Notes: generated by a model from the sequence alone, not told the origin. Shown: positions 19,731 through 29,439, numbered from the stretch's first letter. The stretch: 64,000 nucleotides of DNA from Adhaeribacter radiodurans (GCF_014075995.1 NZ_CP055153.1:1426001-1490000); one strand, 5' to 3'. Numbers and translations are program-made.

Positions 19731-20402
19731 TTAACTCTGAAAGAAAAAGTAAAGCGGCATGGCGGCAAAACCTAAACATACCAAAATAGAGAAACCATAG
19801 CCGATTGCTTTAATAGCAGGCGTGTATTTTTTATGATTCAGGCCAAGGGTCTGGAAGGCACTGGCAAAACCATGAATTAAGTGAAAACAAAGGGCTGCCA
19901 TGGCAATTACGTATAATAATACGTACCACCAAATCTGAAACGACTCCACTACCACCATGTATAAATTCTCGTTACCATAGGAGTCAGCGGGAATATCGCC
20001 AAAGCGGGCGCGCCAGAAAAAGTTATACAAGTGTACCAGTAAAAACACCAGTATCACGGTTCCTAACAAGCCCATGTTCCGCGACGACCAATTGCTGTTT
20101 TGGTCGAGGTGGTTAACGGCATATTTTACCGATCGGGCACTTTTGTTGCGGGAAGTGAGCATGTAGGCATCGTAAATATGAAAAAAGAAGCCTAATAAGA
20201 GTACAATTTCCAACGTCCGGATTACAGGATTATGCCCCATAAATTCCGAATAGATGTTAAAAGCCTGGCCAGCATCGTTTTTAAAAAGCTGCAGGTTGCC
20301 AATTAAGTGAACTACTAAAAAAGAGCAGAGAAACAGACCCGTTATGGACATAATAACTTTTCTGCCGATGGTACTAGAGAACGTTTTTGTGAACCAACTC
20401 AT
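19731..20402 (-). CDS. sdhC: succinate dehydrogenase cytochrome b subunit (b558 family)
   Basis: A 223-residue membrane anchor with five hydrophobic helices (about residues 12-32, 57-77, 105-127, 153-175 and 195-218). Histidines in VVHLIGN, FFHIYDAY, LVHLYNF and HLIHGFASAFQTLG are positioned to bind two b hemes, as in the SdhC b558 family of Bacteroidota, epsilonproteobacteria and Bacillus. It exchanges electrons with menaquinone. It is the first gene of the sdhCAB operon and has a good Bacteroidota promoter 53-84 bases upstream. Confidence 0.95.
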   Translation of the reverse strand: MSWFTKTFSSTIGRKVIMSITGLFLCSFLVVHLIGNLQLFKNDAGQAFNIYSEFMGHNPVIRTLEIVLLLGFFFHIYDAYMLTSRNKSARSVKYAVNHLDQNSNWSSRNMGLLGTVILVFLLVHLYNFFWRARFGDIPADSYGNENLYMVVVESFQIWWYVLLYVIAMAALCFHLIHGFASAFQTLGLNHKKYTPAIKAIGYGFSILVCLGFAAMPLYFFFQS

Positions 20403-20454
20403 TTATACAAATAAAGTTTAAGTGATAGGTTAAAGCAATGTTTTGTTACGTTTT

Positions 20455-20486
20455 CAAAGGTAATGGCGGAGGGTATATAAAACAAA
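20455..20486 (-). promoter_or_regulatory. Bacteroidota-type promoter of sdhCAB
   Basis: On the minus strand: TTTG (20483-20486), 20 bases, then TACCTTTG (20455-20462), matching TTTG-N19/20-TAnnTTTG. It lies about 53 bases before the sdhC ATG. No regulator site was recognised. Confidence 0.6.
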
Positions 20487-20793
20487 ACAAATGCATATTT
20501 TGAATGAATCTAAATTAGGAGAGCAGGGCCACTATTATCTTGAATACTGCTGTATGTATAACAGTAATTATTTTTGTTTTGTTACTAAATTATTATACGT
20601 TTATCCGAATAAATAATTAAAAAGATATTCCCTGATATATGGGCAACGGAAAGTAAAGACTATGTCTGATTAGAAGGAACTTCTTTTTACTCACTTAAAA
20701 AATATGCCTTTAATAATTATTTAAATATAATTATTGTCATAAAATAATATCAATTTTACCAACACCTACGTTCTATTGCTAAAAAGCTTTTCT
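20487..20793. other. intergenic gap
   Basis: AT-rich gap between the divergent sdhC and surface-protein genes. I see no gene, RNA or repeat in it. Confidence 0.4.
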
Positions 20794-23541
20794 ATGCGAA
20801 TAAACTTACCCTCCAACATATCAATGCCGGTTTTCTGCGTGTGGGTACTGGTTTGGTGTTTGGGTTTTTCTACCACGGTGCAGGCCACACACATCCGGGC
20901 CGGCGAAATAATTGCCCGAAGCGATACTACTTTACCAGCCGCCAACCGCAACCCGCTTCGTTATTTTTTTAAAATGGTACAATATGCGGATGTAAATTCG
21001 CAGGCCGATAACCCTACGGCTATGGTAAGTTTCGGGGATGGAACCTATACAGCGGAGCCTGGTGCCCCTAGAACTGTCCACAGAAAAATAACTCCGGATA
21101 CTTGGGAAAACGTGTATTATTTTGAACATACCTATAGTGGTCCAGGTACTTTTACCGTTGTTTATTACGAAGTAAACCGCAGTAAAAACGTGGTTAACAT
21201 GACCCAATCCGACCAACAGGATTTTGTAATAAAAACAACTCTTACCATTGATTTATTTGAGCCCATAAACCATACTCCACAACTTTCGGTGCCACCGATT
21301 GATGTGGCTACCTCGGGTCAGCTTTGGGTGCATAATCCCGGCGCATTCGATGCCGATGGCGATAGTATCGCTTTTCGTCTGTTTCCCTCGCAACAGAATT
21401 TAACCGACGATTTAAAAATGCCTATGTTAGCCGATGTTTTTGGCTTTCAATGGCCAAATATGTTTGGGGGAACCGCTTTACCTAATCCGCCAGGTGGACC
21501 ACCTACGTTTACCATTGATGCGGTAACCGGCCAAATTACCTGGAACACGCCTGGGCGCCTGGGGGATTATAATGTGGCTTTCTTCGTGGAAGAATGGCGG
21601 GATGGCCGTAAAATAGGGGAAGTACTCCGCGACATGCAAATCCGGGTTTTGCCCACGGATAATCGCCCACCTGTGCTTAACCAGAAAGATCTTTGCGTAA
21701 TTGCCGGAACTTCTATCCAGGAAACGATTACCGCCACTGATCCGGATCCGGGTAATATATTAAAAATAGAAGCGTATGGGGGTATTTTTCCACCGGCTAC
21801 TTTCAAGCAAATTAACAATAACAATGGTCAGTTTAACTGGCTTACCAGTTGTTTAGATGTGCGGGATAAACCTTATCAGGTAGTTTTCCGGGCGGTAGAT
21901 AATGCGGCCATACCGTTGGCCGACTTAAAACCCTGGAGTATTCGGGTAATTGGTCCGGCCCCGCAAGGCTTGACGGCTACAATTGAAGGTGGCGGAATAA
22001 GATTAAACTGGCAAAACTACGAGTGCGAAGGCGCCGAGAAACTTTACATTTACCGTAAAGAAGGCGAATCTAATTTTGTTCCCGAAGTATGTATTACCGG
22101 GGTACCGGCATCTACCGGTTTCGTGCGCATTGGCGAAGTGAATAACGGGGAAGTTACTTTTTACGATAACGGCATAGCCGGAGGCTTAAAACGGGGCCAA
22201 ACGTATTGCTATACCATTTACGCGGGCTGGGCACCTCCGGGCAACGGCGAAAGTTTAGCGGCTGCTCCCGTTTGTGTTACTTTACCGGATAATGTGCCCA
22301 TGCTTACCAATGTAAGTGTTACGGAAACATCGACCACAACTGGTAAAATTCTAGTGAAATGGACCAAGCCACGCGAAGGAGTGGAAGGCTTAACCCCACC
22401 ATTGCAATATCGCTTATCCCGAGTCGAAGGGCAGGTAGGTACTGTAGCTGCGTTTGCACCTATTTATCAAACTAATAATTTAAACGATACTACCTATACC
22501 GACACAAACCTGAATACCGAAGAAAACGCGTATACGTATAAGATAGAGTTTTTCCATTCGCCTAATGGGGGTACGCCTTCGGCTTTGGTAGATACGGCTT
22601 CCCCGGGTTCTAGTGTGCGACTCACTTCGGCTTCTGAAAATAAAACCAACGTTCTGACCTGGACTTACCGGGTACCCTGGAATAATACGGCGCGCAAGCA
22701 TTTAATATACCGGCGCATTGGAACCAACTTTGTTTTAATTGATAGTGTAGATGCTACTTTAACCGGTGGTACTTACACGGATCGGGGTACTTTTAACAAC
22801 CAGCCCTTGCAGGAAAGCCAGGAATATTGTTATTACGTAACTACCAAAGGGCGTTACGCCAATCCGAAGATTCCGTATTTACTGCTCAACGATAGCCAGA
22901 TTTCCTGCGTGCAATTTGAGGATATAACAGCTCCGTGTCCGCCGGTGCTTAGTTTAAATCAGCTTGATTGCGATAAGTTAACAGCTAATACTCCTATTCA
23001 GAACATTTTAACCTGGGTACCGAATGTTACCCCGCCGTGTAGTCCGGATATTGCTTACTATACTATTTATTTTAAAGCTTCACCGGAAAGTGAATACGAT
23101 TCTATCGCCACTACTGGTCCGGATATTACAACGTACACCCACCAGAATTTAACATCATTTGCGGGTTGCTACGTAGTTACAGCTACGGATGCGACTGGTA
23201 ACGAAAGTGCGGTTAGCAACGAAGTTTGTAAAGACAACTGCTTCTACTTTAGTTTACCAAATATATTTACGCCTAATAGCGATGGTAAAAACGACGTGTT
23301 TAAACCCGACGATAAGCGGCCAAGCTTTATAAAAGCAACTAAGTTTACGGTATTTAACCGTTGGGGCGCTAAACTGTACGAAGGTAGTTCTGATCCGTTT
23401 ATAAACTGGAGAGGAGTAGATAATAGCGGTAACAAAGTACCGGATGGCGTTTACTACTACCAGGCCGATGTAGAGTTCTTTACTTTAGATCCTGCCAATG
23501 CCCGCAAAACGTACAAAGGTTGGGTAGAAATTGTGCGGTAA
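20794..23541 (+). CDS. large surface protein with CHU_C/T9SS type B C-terminal domain
   Basis: A 915-residue exported protein. I use the ATG at 20794, not the TTG six codons earlier, because the signal peptide (hydrophobic VFCVWVLVWCLGF, cleavage near VQA-TH) fits better. Middle regions look like Ig/cadherin and fibronectin-III-like modules: PPIDVATSGQLWVHNPGAFDADGDS near residue 175, and several W-x-x-Y-type segments at 400-800. The C-terminal 90 residues (FTPNSDGKNDVF, FNRWGAKLYE, GVYYYQADV) are a classic CHU_C gliding-motility-associated domain, the type B signal for type IX secretion. It probably acts at the cell surface in adhesion or gliding. No enzymatic domain was recognised. Confidence 0.9.
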   Translation: MRINLPSNISMPVFCVWVLVWCLGFSTTVQATHIRAGEIIARSDTTLPAANRNPLRYFFKMVQYADVNSQADNPTAMVSFGDGTYTAEPGAPRTVHRKITPDTWENVYYFEHTYSGPGTFTVVYYEVNRSKNVVNMTQSDQQDFVIKTTLTIDLFEPINHTPQLSVPPIDVATSGQLWVHNPGAFDADGDSIAFRLFPSQQNLTDDLKMPMLADVFGFQWPNMFGGTALPNPPGGPPTFTIDAVTGQITWNTPGRLGDYNVAFFVEEWRDGRKIGEVLRDMQIRVLPTDNRPPVLNQKDLCVIAGTSIQETITATDPDPGNILKIEAYGGIFPPATFKQINNNNGQFNWLTSCLDVRDKPYQVVFRAVDNAAIPLADLKPWSIRVIGPAPQGLTATIEGGGIRLNWQNYECEGAEKLYIYRKEGESNFVPEVCITGVPASTGFVRIGEVNNGEVTFYDNGIAGGLKRGQTYCYTIYAGWAPPGNGESLAAAPVCVTLPDNVPMLTNVSVTETSTTTGKILVKWTKPREGVEGLTPPLQYRLSRVEGQVGTVAAFAPIYQTNNLNDTTYTDTNLNTEENAYTYKIEFFHSPNGGTPSALVDTASPGSSVRLTSASENKTNVLTWTYRVPWNNTARKHLIYRRIGTNFVLIDSVDATLTGGTYTDRGTFNNQPLQESQEYCYYVTTKGRYANPKIPYLLLNDSQISCVQFEDITAPCPPVLSLNQLDCDKLTANTPIQNILTWVPNVTPPCSPDIAYYTIYFKASPESEYDSIATTGPDITTYTHQNLTSFAGCYVVTATDATGNESAVSNEVCKDNCFYFSLPNIFTPNSDGKNDVFKPDDKRPSFIKATKFTVFNRWGAKLYEGSSDPFINWRGVDNSGNKVPDGVYYYQADVEFFTLDPANARKTYKGWVEIVR

Positions 23542-23566
23542 GGCAGTTAATTTCTTGGGATATTTA

Positions 23567-23604
23567 AAACAAAAGGTTGAATTTTTTCAGCCTTTTGTTT
23601 TTTG
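23567..23604 (+). terminator. terminator of T9SS type B gene
   Basis: Stem AACAAAAGGTTGA / TCAGCCTTTTGTT followed by TTTT, about 25 bases past the stop. Confidence 0.8.
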
Positions 23605-23750
23605 CACGGCGAACTTATACAATTACTATTCCGAAATGGCTGATTTTACTATTTCCAAATCTTCCAGTGGCCGAATTTATTTTTGATGATCCAAGTTTCT
23701 AAGAAATCGATACAACATACAAGAAAGTCGTTTGTCTACTATCTCCATAC

Positions 23751-24980
23751 TTATGTCTTTAATCTATCTATTTTCTTCTGAATTATTTGCTTATCCGGTT
23801 GAGTTTTAGCCAATGTAAAAGCAGTTTCGTAGCACGCCATGGCTTTATTATTATCTAAATTCTCGTAAAGTTCTCCTAATAAAGTATGATAATAATGGTT
23901 GTGGGTAAGTTGTAGTTTTTCTGCTTGAATAATTGCTTCTTGTTTGCCGTTGGCTTTAGCCAATGCGTACGTCCGATTAAGAGCCGCTACCGGCGAGTAT
24001 TCGAGTACCAATAATTTGTTGTACAGTTGCAGAATATTTTCCCACTTTTCTGGAGTGTCTGCTTTTTGAGTGTGCCAATAAGCAATGCTGGCCTCTAAAT
24101 GATATTTCGAAATTTTATTTCCCTGGGCGGCTAGCTGCAAATAGTAAATTCCTTTTGTAATTAATTCCCGATTCCACAGCGTTTCGTCCTGGTCATGGTA
24201 CAGAACAAGTTGCCCATTTGCATCTTTCCGAGCCGGAAATCGCGATGCATGAAAACACATTAAAGAAAGTAAAGCATTTACGGGAGGAAGATTAGTTTTC
24301 TCGTTTTGTAAGAGCAGGTAAGTAAGCCGCATTGCTTCTAAACAAAGATCTTCCCGTAAAACAGCATCCCTACTCTCGGAGTAGTAGCCTTCGTTATAAA
24401 GTAAATAAAGCGTAGTGAGCACGGTTTCCAGCCGCTTATCTATTTCAGTAGATGGTGGAAATTCCAGTTGTACCTTTTCCTGCCGCAACTTTTCTTTTGC
24501 CCGGAATAGCCGCTTATTAATGGTTTCTTTGTTCGTTAAAAAAGCATTCGCAATCTCGTCTATGCCAAATCCGCCCAAAATACGCAAAGCCAATCCAATT
24601 TGTGCTTCCGAAGCAATAGCAGGATGGCAAACTGCAAATAACATTTGTAATTGACTGTCAGTAATGTTTTGAGCTGACAAGTCTATTTCAATTTCAGGAA
24701 CATTGGGGCAAGTAGATTTTACCTGAGGTGCGATTTTTCCGGTAAATAAGTAGTGGCGGTTGATGTAATTTTTGGCTTTGTTTTTTGCTACCGTGTACAG
24801 CCAAGCCGTCGGGTTTTCAGGAATACCCTGGAAGGGCCAGGTTTCGAGGGCTACCACAAACGTATCACTGGCAATATCTTCGGCTACTTCCAGGTGTTCT
24901 AAACCTAAAAATTTACTTATAACCGCAGTAATTTTGCTAAACTCCGTTCTAAATAAATGGGGTACTAATTCGTGTGACAT
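23751..24980 (-). CDS. ECF sigma factor, ECF42-like, with C-terminal TPR-type extension
   Basis: A 409-residue sigma-70-family factor, about twice the size of a simple ECF sigma. Region 2 spans about residues 10-75 (HLEVAEDIASDTFVVALETWP, PTAWLYTVAKNKA). Region 4 spans about 120-175 (LALRILGGFGIDEIANAFLTNKETINKRLFRAKEKLR). The remaining 230 residues are helical and TPR-like (AALNRTYALAKANG, YHTLLGELYENL), the extension typical of the ECF42 group. These sigmas go with DGPF/YCII proteins, and exactly such a gene lies immediately upstream on the same strand. No anti-sigma factor is present. Target promoters are unknown. Confidence 0.9.
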   Translation of the reverse strand: MSHELVPHLFRTEFSKITAVISKFLGLEHLEVAEDIASDTFVVALETWPFQGIPENPTAWLYTVAKNKAKNYINRHYLFTGKIAPQVKSTCPNVPEIEIDLSAQNITDSQLQMLFAVCHPAIASEAQIGLALRILGGFGIDEIANAFLTNKETINKRLFRAKEKLRQEKVQLEFPPSTEIDKRLETVLTTLYLLYNEGYYSESRDAVLREDLCLEAMRLTYLLLQNEKTNLPPVNALLSLMCFHASRFPARKDANGQLVLYHDQDETLWNRELITKGIYYLQLAAQGNKISKYHLEASIAYWHTQKADTPEKWENILQLYNKLLVLEYSPVAALNRTYALAKANGKQEAIIQAEKLQLTHNHYYHTLLGELYENLDNNKAMACYETAFTLAKTQPDKQIIQKKIDRLKT

Positions 24981-24983
24981 AAC

Positions 24984-25018
24984 AAAAAACGCTTCTGCAA
25001 AAATACAGAAGCGTTAAA
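24984..25018 (-). terminator. intrinsic terminator/attenuator between DGPF gene and ECF sigma gene
   Basis: Perfect ten-base stem AACGCTTCTG (24988-24997) / CAGAAGCGTT (25006-25015). On the minus strand it is followed by TTTTTTGTT and then, within a few bases, the sigma ATG. So most transcripts from the upstream gene should stop here. Confidence 0.8.
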
Positions 25019-25022
25019 TCTT

Positions 25023-25376
25023 TTAATGAACATTGTCTGCTTTTGCTATTTTTCGTACTTCCACGCTATTGCCTTCGCCTTGCAATACCGGACATCCTTT
25101 CGCAAATTCCACGGCTTCGTCAACGGAATTGGCTTTTACAATAATGTAACCGCCAATGGTTTCTTTAATCTCACCAAAAGGTCCGTTGGTAACCACGTTG
25201 TTGGGCCTTACTACTCGGGCATCGTCGAAGGGTAAGCCAGTGCCGCTACTAAATTTGTTTTGAGCTGCAATACCGCCAATCCAGTCCATTGTTTGCTTCA
25301 TCCAGATTTGTATTTGCTCCGGCGATGCTAGTTTCTGACCATCTTCGTGCCGGAAAATCAAAATAAATTCATCCAT
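25023..25376 (-). CDS. YCII/DGPF-family protein, partner of ECF42 sigma
   Basis: A 117-residue protein of the YCII-related (DGPF) family. The signature is at NGPFGEIKETIGGYIIV (about residues 64-80), with the conserved C-terminal GNSVEVRKI strand. Such proteins are encoded beside ECF42 sigma factors and often respond to stress; their biochemical role is not settled (family knowledge). It lies 42 bases upstream of the sigma gene, but an intrinsic terminator fills that gap, so the pair may be controlled by read-through. Confidence 0.9.
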   Translation of the reverse strand: MDEFILIFRHEDGQKLASPEQIQIWMKQTMDWIGGIAAQNKFSSGTGLPFDDARVVRPNNVVTNGPFGEIKETIGGYIIVKANSVDEAVEFAKGCPVLQGEGNSVEVRKIAKADNVH

Positions 25377-25876
25377 TTCGTTTTTAATTAATAGTTATTG
25401 AATATACTAATTACAACTCAATAGCAAACGAGATTAAACTAATTGGACGGGTGCGGCTACATTTATTTATAAAATTAACTCTACTAGAATTCAAGACATC
25501 TACTTTATTAGGAAATAATTGCTTCCCCATTATTAAATCCGCTGGCTGCATTCTTTGATCTTTATTAATTTATATTAATTTTCTAATATAACAATTGTAT
25601 TATTATAAATATTCTGATGTGAAGGAGCGAGTGTGTAATTTCTAGCCCCGTTTTTGTAAACGAGAGGTAAATCGTTATTGAAAGAAGAAAATTACTAAAT
25701 AAAATGTCATTAAAGCTGATTATTAAGGTTAAATATTTAAATAATACCATTTTATAAAATCTTGTATTTGGTTAATGTTTAGTCTTAATACCTGCCTTGG
25801 TTTCTTAGAAGTTGTTTAAAAAATTGTACTTAAAATAAAAAATAAAATTTAATTAAAATTCTGAAAGCTATACTAT
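25377..25876. other. 500-base AT-rich divergent intergenic region
   Basis: No ORF or RNA was recognised. It must carry the promoters of the DGPF gene (minus) and of the polysaccharide lyase gene (plus). Confidence 0.4.
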
Positions 25877-27385
25877 ATGAAAAAAAATCTACTTGTTGGT
25901 TTGTCTTTTTTATCTTTATTAACTATGTCTTGCGAGCAAGATGAATTAATTGCTCCGGATCCTGTTTCCGCTTCTAAGGTTTCTGCATCAAACGCTATTA
26001 TTAGCTCAGATGGTCGGCCAAATTTATTATCCGAAGCTTTGTTTGAACCCAGCTTAAGTTCTTATTTCAGAAAACAGGTTTATACTACCTACGGGTTTAC
26101 CAGTAGTAACGATTTTGTGAGAAACGGGGCAAACGCCGCCCGGTTTGAAATGCGCAACGGCGACGGCAGTGTTCGTTCTGAAATTCTTTTGCCCGCTGAA
26201 ACCGAAAGTAACCGTTGGTACGGTACTAGTTTGTACTTGCCCAGCGACTCCTGGGAAAGCGATTATAATGCAGAAGGCTGGGACATTATCTCGCAGTGGC
26301 ATGCCGTAGAAGATGCCGGCGAAGATGCTCGTCTTCCCCCGCTTTCTTTAACTGTAGCAAAAGGCCGGCTTTCTTTTGTTATTAACTGGGCAACCGAGGC
26401 TACTAATACTAATGGTTCGGTAAGCGGCAAAAAAGTATTTGATTTAGGTCCGGTAGAAAAAGATAAATGGCTGGACATGGTGTACCACATTAACTTCTCG
26501 CACGAATCGGATGGGGTACTGGAAGTATGGAAAAACGGAGTGAAAGTGGTAGATTATAAAGGCCCTAATTGTTACAACGACCAGGTTTACCCTTATTTTA
26601 AAGCGGGTATTTATAAGAGAAGATGGTACGATGTTACAAAACGGGTTTTATATATAGATGAGGTCCGGACCGGTAACAGCGATGCTACTTATAAAGATGT
26701 AGCTCCTACCGGTACTATTAACCCACTAACTTCTATGCCAATAACTAGTGCTTCTTCCTCGTATTTGGTACAACCTGTTAAAATTAGCTGGCTTAATGCG
26801 AATACCAATCAACTGCTCAAAACAATTACGAATGGCGACACTTTAGATTTAGCTAACATAAACACCAGTAATTTAAACATAGCAGCTATTACAAGTAACT
26901 CTCCCGACAGCGTTAAATTTAATTTAACCGGTACTAAAACGCAAAATGTTACGCAAACAGGGGCTCCTTATGCCCTGTATGGTTATACCAACGGAAATCC
27001 AAACTCCTGGACACCGGCTATTGGCAGCTACACTCTTACTGTTACCACTTACAGCACCAGCGGAACCAATACCAGTTCAGTAAAATTTACCGTAGTAAAT
27101 AATGCCACCGATGGAACAGGTACGCCAGTAGCTAGTATTGTAATTAACGATAACGCTTCCGTTACCTATTCTAACCAGGCTACTCTTACTATTAAAGCTG
27201 TAAATGCCACTCACATGCGGTTTTATGATAATGCCAACAGCACCTGGACAAACTGGGAACCAATTGCCGCTACTCGTCCCTGGACTTTATCTAGTGGAGC
27301 CGGCTCTAAGTGGGTAAAAGTGCAGGTTAAAAATGTTATGGGTATTATGTCGGCTACTGCCTCTGATGGTATTACTTTAAAATAA
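25877..27385 (+). CDS. lipoprotein polysaccharide lyase (heparin lyase I-like fold)
   Basis: A 502-residue exported protein with a lipoprotein signal peptide (LSLLTMSC, acylated Cys at residue 19). Residues about 50-270 resemble the polysaccharide lyase family PF14099, the jelly-roll fold of heparin lyase I and related glucuronan-type lyases. Seen are FVRNGANAARFEMR, SEILLPAE-x-x-x-x-WYGTSLYLP, WDIISQWHA and the late KAGIYKRRWYD. The rest (about 290-500) is two Ig-like beta domains. It likely cleaves an acidic polysaccharide by beta-elimination at the cell surface or periplasm; the substrate is not determinable. There is no SusC/D pair nearby, so it is not in a typical PUL. Confidence 0.8.
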   Translation: MKKNLLVGLSFLSLLTMSCEQDELIAPDPVSASKVSASNAIISSDGRPNLLSEALFEPSLSSYFRKQVYTTYGFTSSNDFVRNGANAARFEMRNGDGSVRSEILLPAETESNRWYGTSLYLPSDSWESDYNAEGWDIISQWHAVEDAGEDARLPPLSLTVAKGRLSFVINWATEATNTNGSVSGKKVFDLGPVEKDKWLDMVYHINFSHESDGVLEVWKNGVKVVDYKGPNCYNDQVYPYFKAGIYKRRWYDVTKRVLYIDEVRTGNSDATYKDVAPTGTINPLTSMPITSASSSYLVQPVKISWLNANTNQLLKTITNGDTLDLANINTSNLNIAAITSNSPDSVKFNLTGTKTQNVTQTGAPYALYGYTNGNPNSWTPAIGSYTLTVTTYSTSGTNTSSVKFTVVNNATDGTGTPVASIVINDNASVTYSNQATLTIKAVNATHMRFYDNANSTWTNWEPIAATRPWTLSSGAGSKWVKVQVKNVMGIMSATASDGITLK

Positions 27386-27427
27386 TAATTAAGCACAAAG
27401 CATTCTAAAATATCCAATTTAAGTTGC

Positions 27428-27460
27428 AAGTCCCTGGTTTAAATAACCAGGGACTTTTTT
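27428..27460 (+). terminator. terminator of polysaccharide lyase gene
   Basis: Stem AAGTCCCTGGTT (27428-27439) / AACCAGGGACTT (27445-27456) with TTTTTT, 43 bases past the stop. Confidence 0.9.
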
Positions 27461-27732
27461 GTAAGGTATAAACAGGTATTTTAAATCAATTATAAATTTA
27501 AAAAATTAGAAGAAGCAGCAAATGAGTTATTGTACCTCTAAATCCTTACTTTATTTGCATTATAATTTTAGGAATGGATTAGCCTAATATTTGAAGAAAG
27601 TAGTTCTTATTTGAATAATTATGTTGAATTGAAGCAAATGAAGGAATAGCTTTCATTTGCTTTATTGTTTTAAAATAGACTATCAGAAATAATTTTACTA
27701 AATATGTATGAGGCAATATTCAACCAGTTGAA

Positions 27733-28875
27733 TTAATACTTTTTAGTACCCGGATGGAAAGTCCGCCAACTGTGCCAGTATTCCTGCGAGGCATCTAGTT
27801 TTACTAAGTCAGGTACTAAGGGGTTAATTGCTGAGCCTAGTAAATTGTAAGTGTTAAGTGGGCTTTGCAACCTATTATTCTGGAAAACAAAATTTTGATT
27901 TTTATCTGTGCGTTGTAAAGCAGCAAAACTTTTATTATCGCTGCCTATTACCAGAGCTATTGGTTGCCCGTTTAGTTCGTCGTAAATAATGCGCTCTTTT
28001 AATAAAGTGTTCCAGTCATAAGCTTTACTTTCCCGGCCAAGTACAACGCCTACTACCCACGACTTATCTTGCCACGAAAGCGTATCCCGACGCGTTAATT
28101 TGCTCTTGCGCTGGCCGGTTTCGTAATTACTTAAGCTATCGTACTCGGCGGTAAAATCGTGGTCAGGTTGCATTATAAAACTATTCGGATTTAGTTCTAA
28201 CCACTGACTTAAAGCCATTTGGGAGCTTTTTACTTCGGGTAAACTTTGCCCGGTTAATTTTCCGGCTATAGCCTCCCCGGTAACTTGCCGCCACCAGCTC
28301 TTGGTAGTTTTATCTTCGAACATAGCATTAAAATGATCCATGCCTACTAACCGGAAAGTTTCGGGTTTCCCATTTACCTGGGGTTCAAACACGCGCCCCG
28401 TACGGCAAACCGTACAATACGTAACCATAATGGGTTTTTTAGCAATGGTATCTATTACTTGATGATGATAGCCTAAATACTGAATGGGGTATGCTTTCGC
28501 CTCGCCATTTAGTGCAACGCCGAGTACTAACCGGTCCAGATCTACTTTATTTTCATCGGCGTTACGCATTTTTACAGTTCCAGGAGTTAAAAACATAGAG
28601 TCGGCGGCCATTTCAAAATTAGCGGCATAGGTTATTCCGGCTACTACCAGCAAAAAAAGCACGGTTAAAATTCGGGAGCTTTTAAAGGCATTTATAAATC
28701 CTACTATAATAAAAAGCGCAAAAACTACCCTAAATATCCAGCGCCAGGAGTAAAGGAAATAAGCGAAGTGAATGCTGTTCATCTCCTGGCTGCCGGGCAT
28801 GGGCATTATAAAATACACATTGGCTAATTCAAATAATATAAGACCAATGATGCCTGCGTAAAATAGTTTTTTCAT
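27733..28875 (-). CDS. DUF3179 membrane protein
   Basis: A 380-residue protein. I take the ATG at 28873-28875; an upstream TTG would add seven residues before a clear membrane start. Three hydrophobic helices fill residues 1-90. The remaining periplasmic part is DUF3179: GEAKAYPIQYLGYHHQVID, then VTYCTVCRTGRVFEP with two conserved Cys, and a second half (LGRESKAYDWN) that repeats the same pattern. The CxxC-like pair and His residues suggest metal or redox chemistry, but no function is established. It stands alone between two repeat-bearing gaps. Confidence 0.85.
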   Translation of the reverse strand: MKKLFYAGIIGLILFELANVYFIMPMPGSQEMNSIHFAYFLYSWRWIFRVVFALFIIVGFINAFKSSRILTVLFLLVVAGITYAANFEMAADSMFLTPGTVKMRNADENKVDLDRLVLGVALNGEAKAYPIQYLGYHHQVIDTIAKKPIMVTYCTVCRTGRVFEPQVNGKPETFRLVGMDHFNAMFEDKTTKSWWRQVTGEAIAGKLTGQSLPEVKSSQMALSQWLELNPNSFIMQPDHDFTAEYDSLSNYETGQRKSKLTRRDTLSWQDKSWVVGVVLGRESKAYDWNTLLKERIIYDELNGQPIALVIGSDNKSFAALQRTDKNQNFVFQNNRLQSPLNTYNLLGSAINPLVPDLVKLDASQEYWHSWRTFHPGTKKY

Positions 28876-29151
28876 AAGGTGTAAAGTACCGTACAAGCGG
28901 CTACAATAAATTAAACAGCTACCGGAAAGCTTTAGACTAGCTGATATTAATCCTTCCCTAAATTAAAAGAATAATAGTAATAAAGAACTCTTTACCAGGA
29001 GAAGATGGAGAAAGGTACCTGGCTCTACTGAATATTTTGGTGGCGTTTAGTAAAAGAGGTAGTAGCTGGCGTAGCGTTTGTTGGCTTTGTTATTTATCTA
29101 ACCGAAGCAAAGGCTTCATTTACTATTTCAGGGTAATATACATTGGGATAT

Positions 29152-29204
29152 TTACTAATTTTCAGGTCGCCATTCAGCACGAGTGGCGACCTGAAAATTA
29201 GTAA
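29152..29204. repeat. perfect 21-bp hairpin in a 560-base gap
   Basis: Arms 29152-29172 and 29184-29204 (TTACTAATTTTCAGGTCGCC..., exact complement) with an 11-base loop TTCAGCACGAG. The stem contains AGGTCGCCA/TGGCGACCT. It sits in the gap 28876-29439, over 250 bases from either gene, so it is not an ordinary terminator. Confidence 0.75.
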
Positions 29205-29308
29205 TGTCTTCTTATAATTTTAGGAGCAGCGTTAGGGTTGATTGTTCTTTCATTTACAAATTCCTGGGTTCAGAACCTGTATTTTTGTTTTTTAAATTAT
29301 TAAATAAA

Positions 29309-29424
29309 TGAACAAAATCAATTCAATATACCGGATGTTATGATACACGAAATAGTAGATTAATCATCATATGCCTAATTCTAACCTCTGATATCATGAT
29401 ACTTGTGTCTCTTTACTAATTAAG
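29309..29424. repeat. dispersed repeat family B, copy 1 (about 115 bp)
   Basis: It aligns in the same orientation with 60270-60390: shared start TG-ACAAAAT...AATATAC-GGATGT, and shared end GATA-TTGTG-CTCTTTACT. Both copies lie just past the stop of a minus-strand gene. Confidence 0.55.
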
Positions 29425-29439
29425 ATAAGGAGCTTAGCT

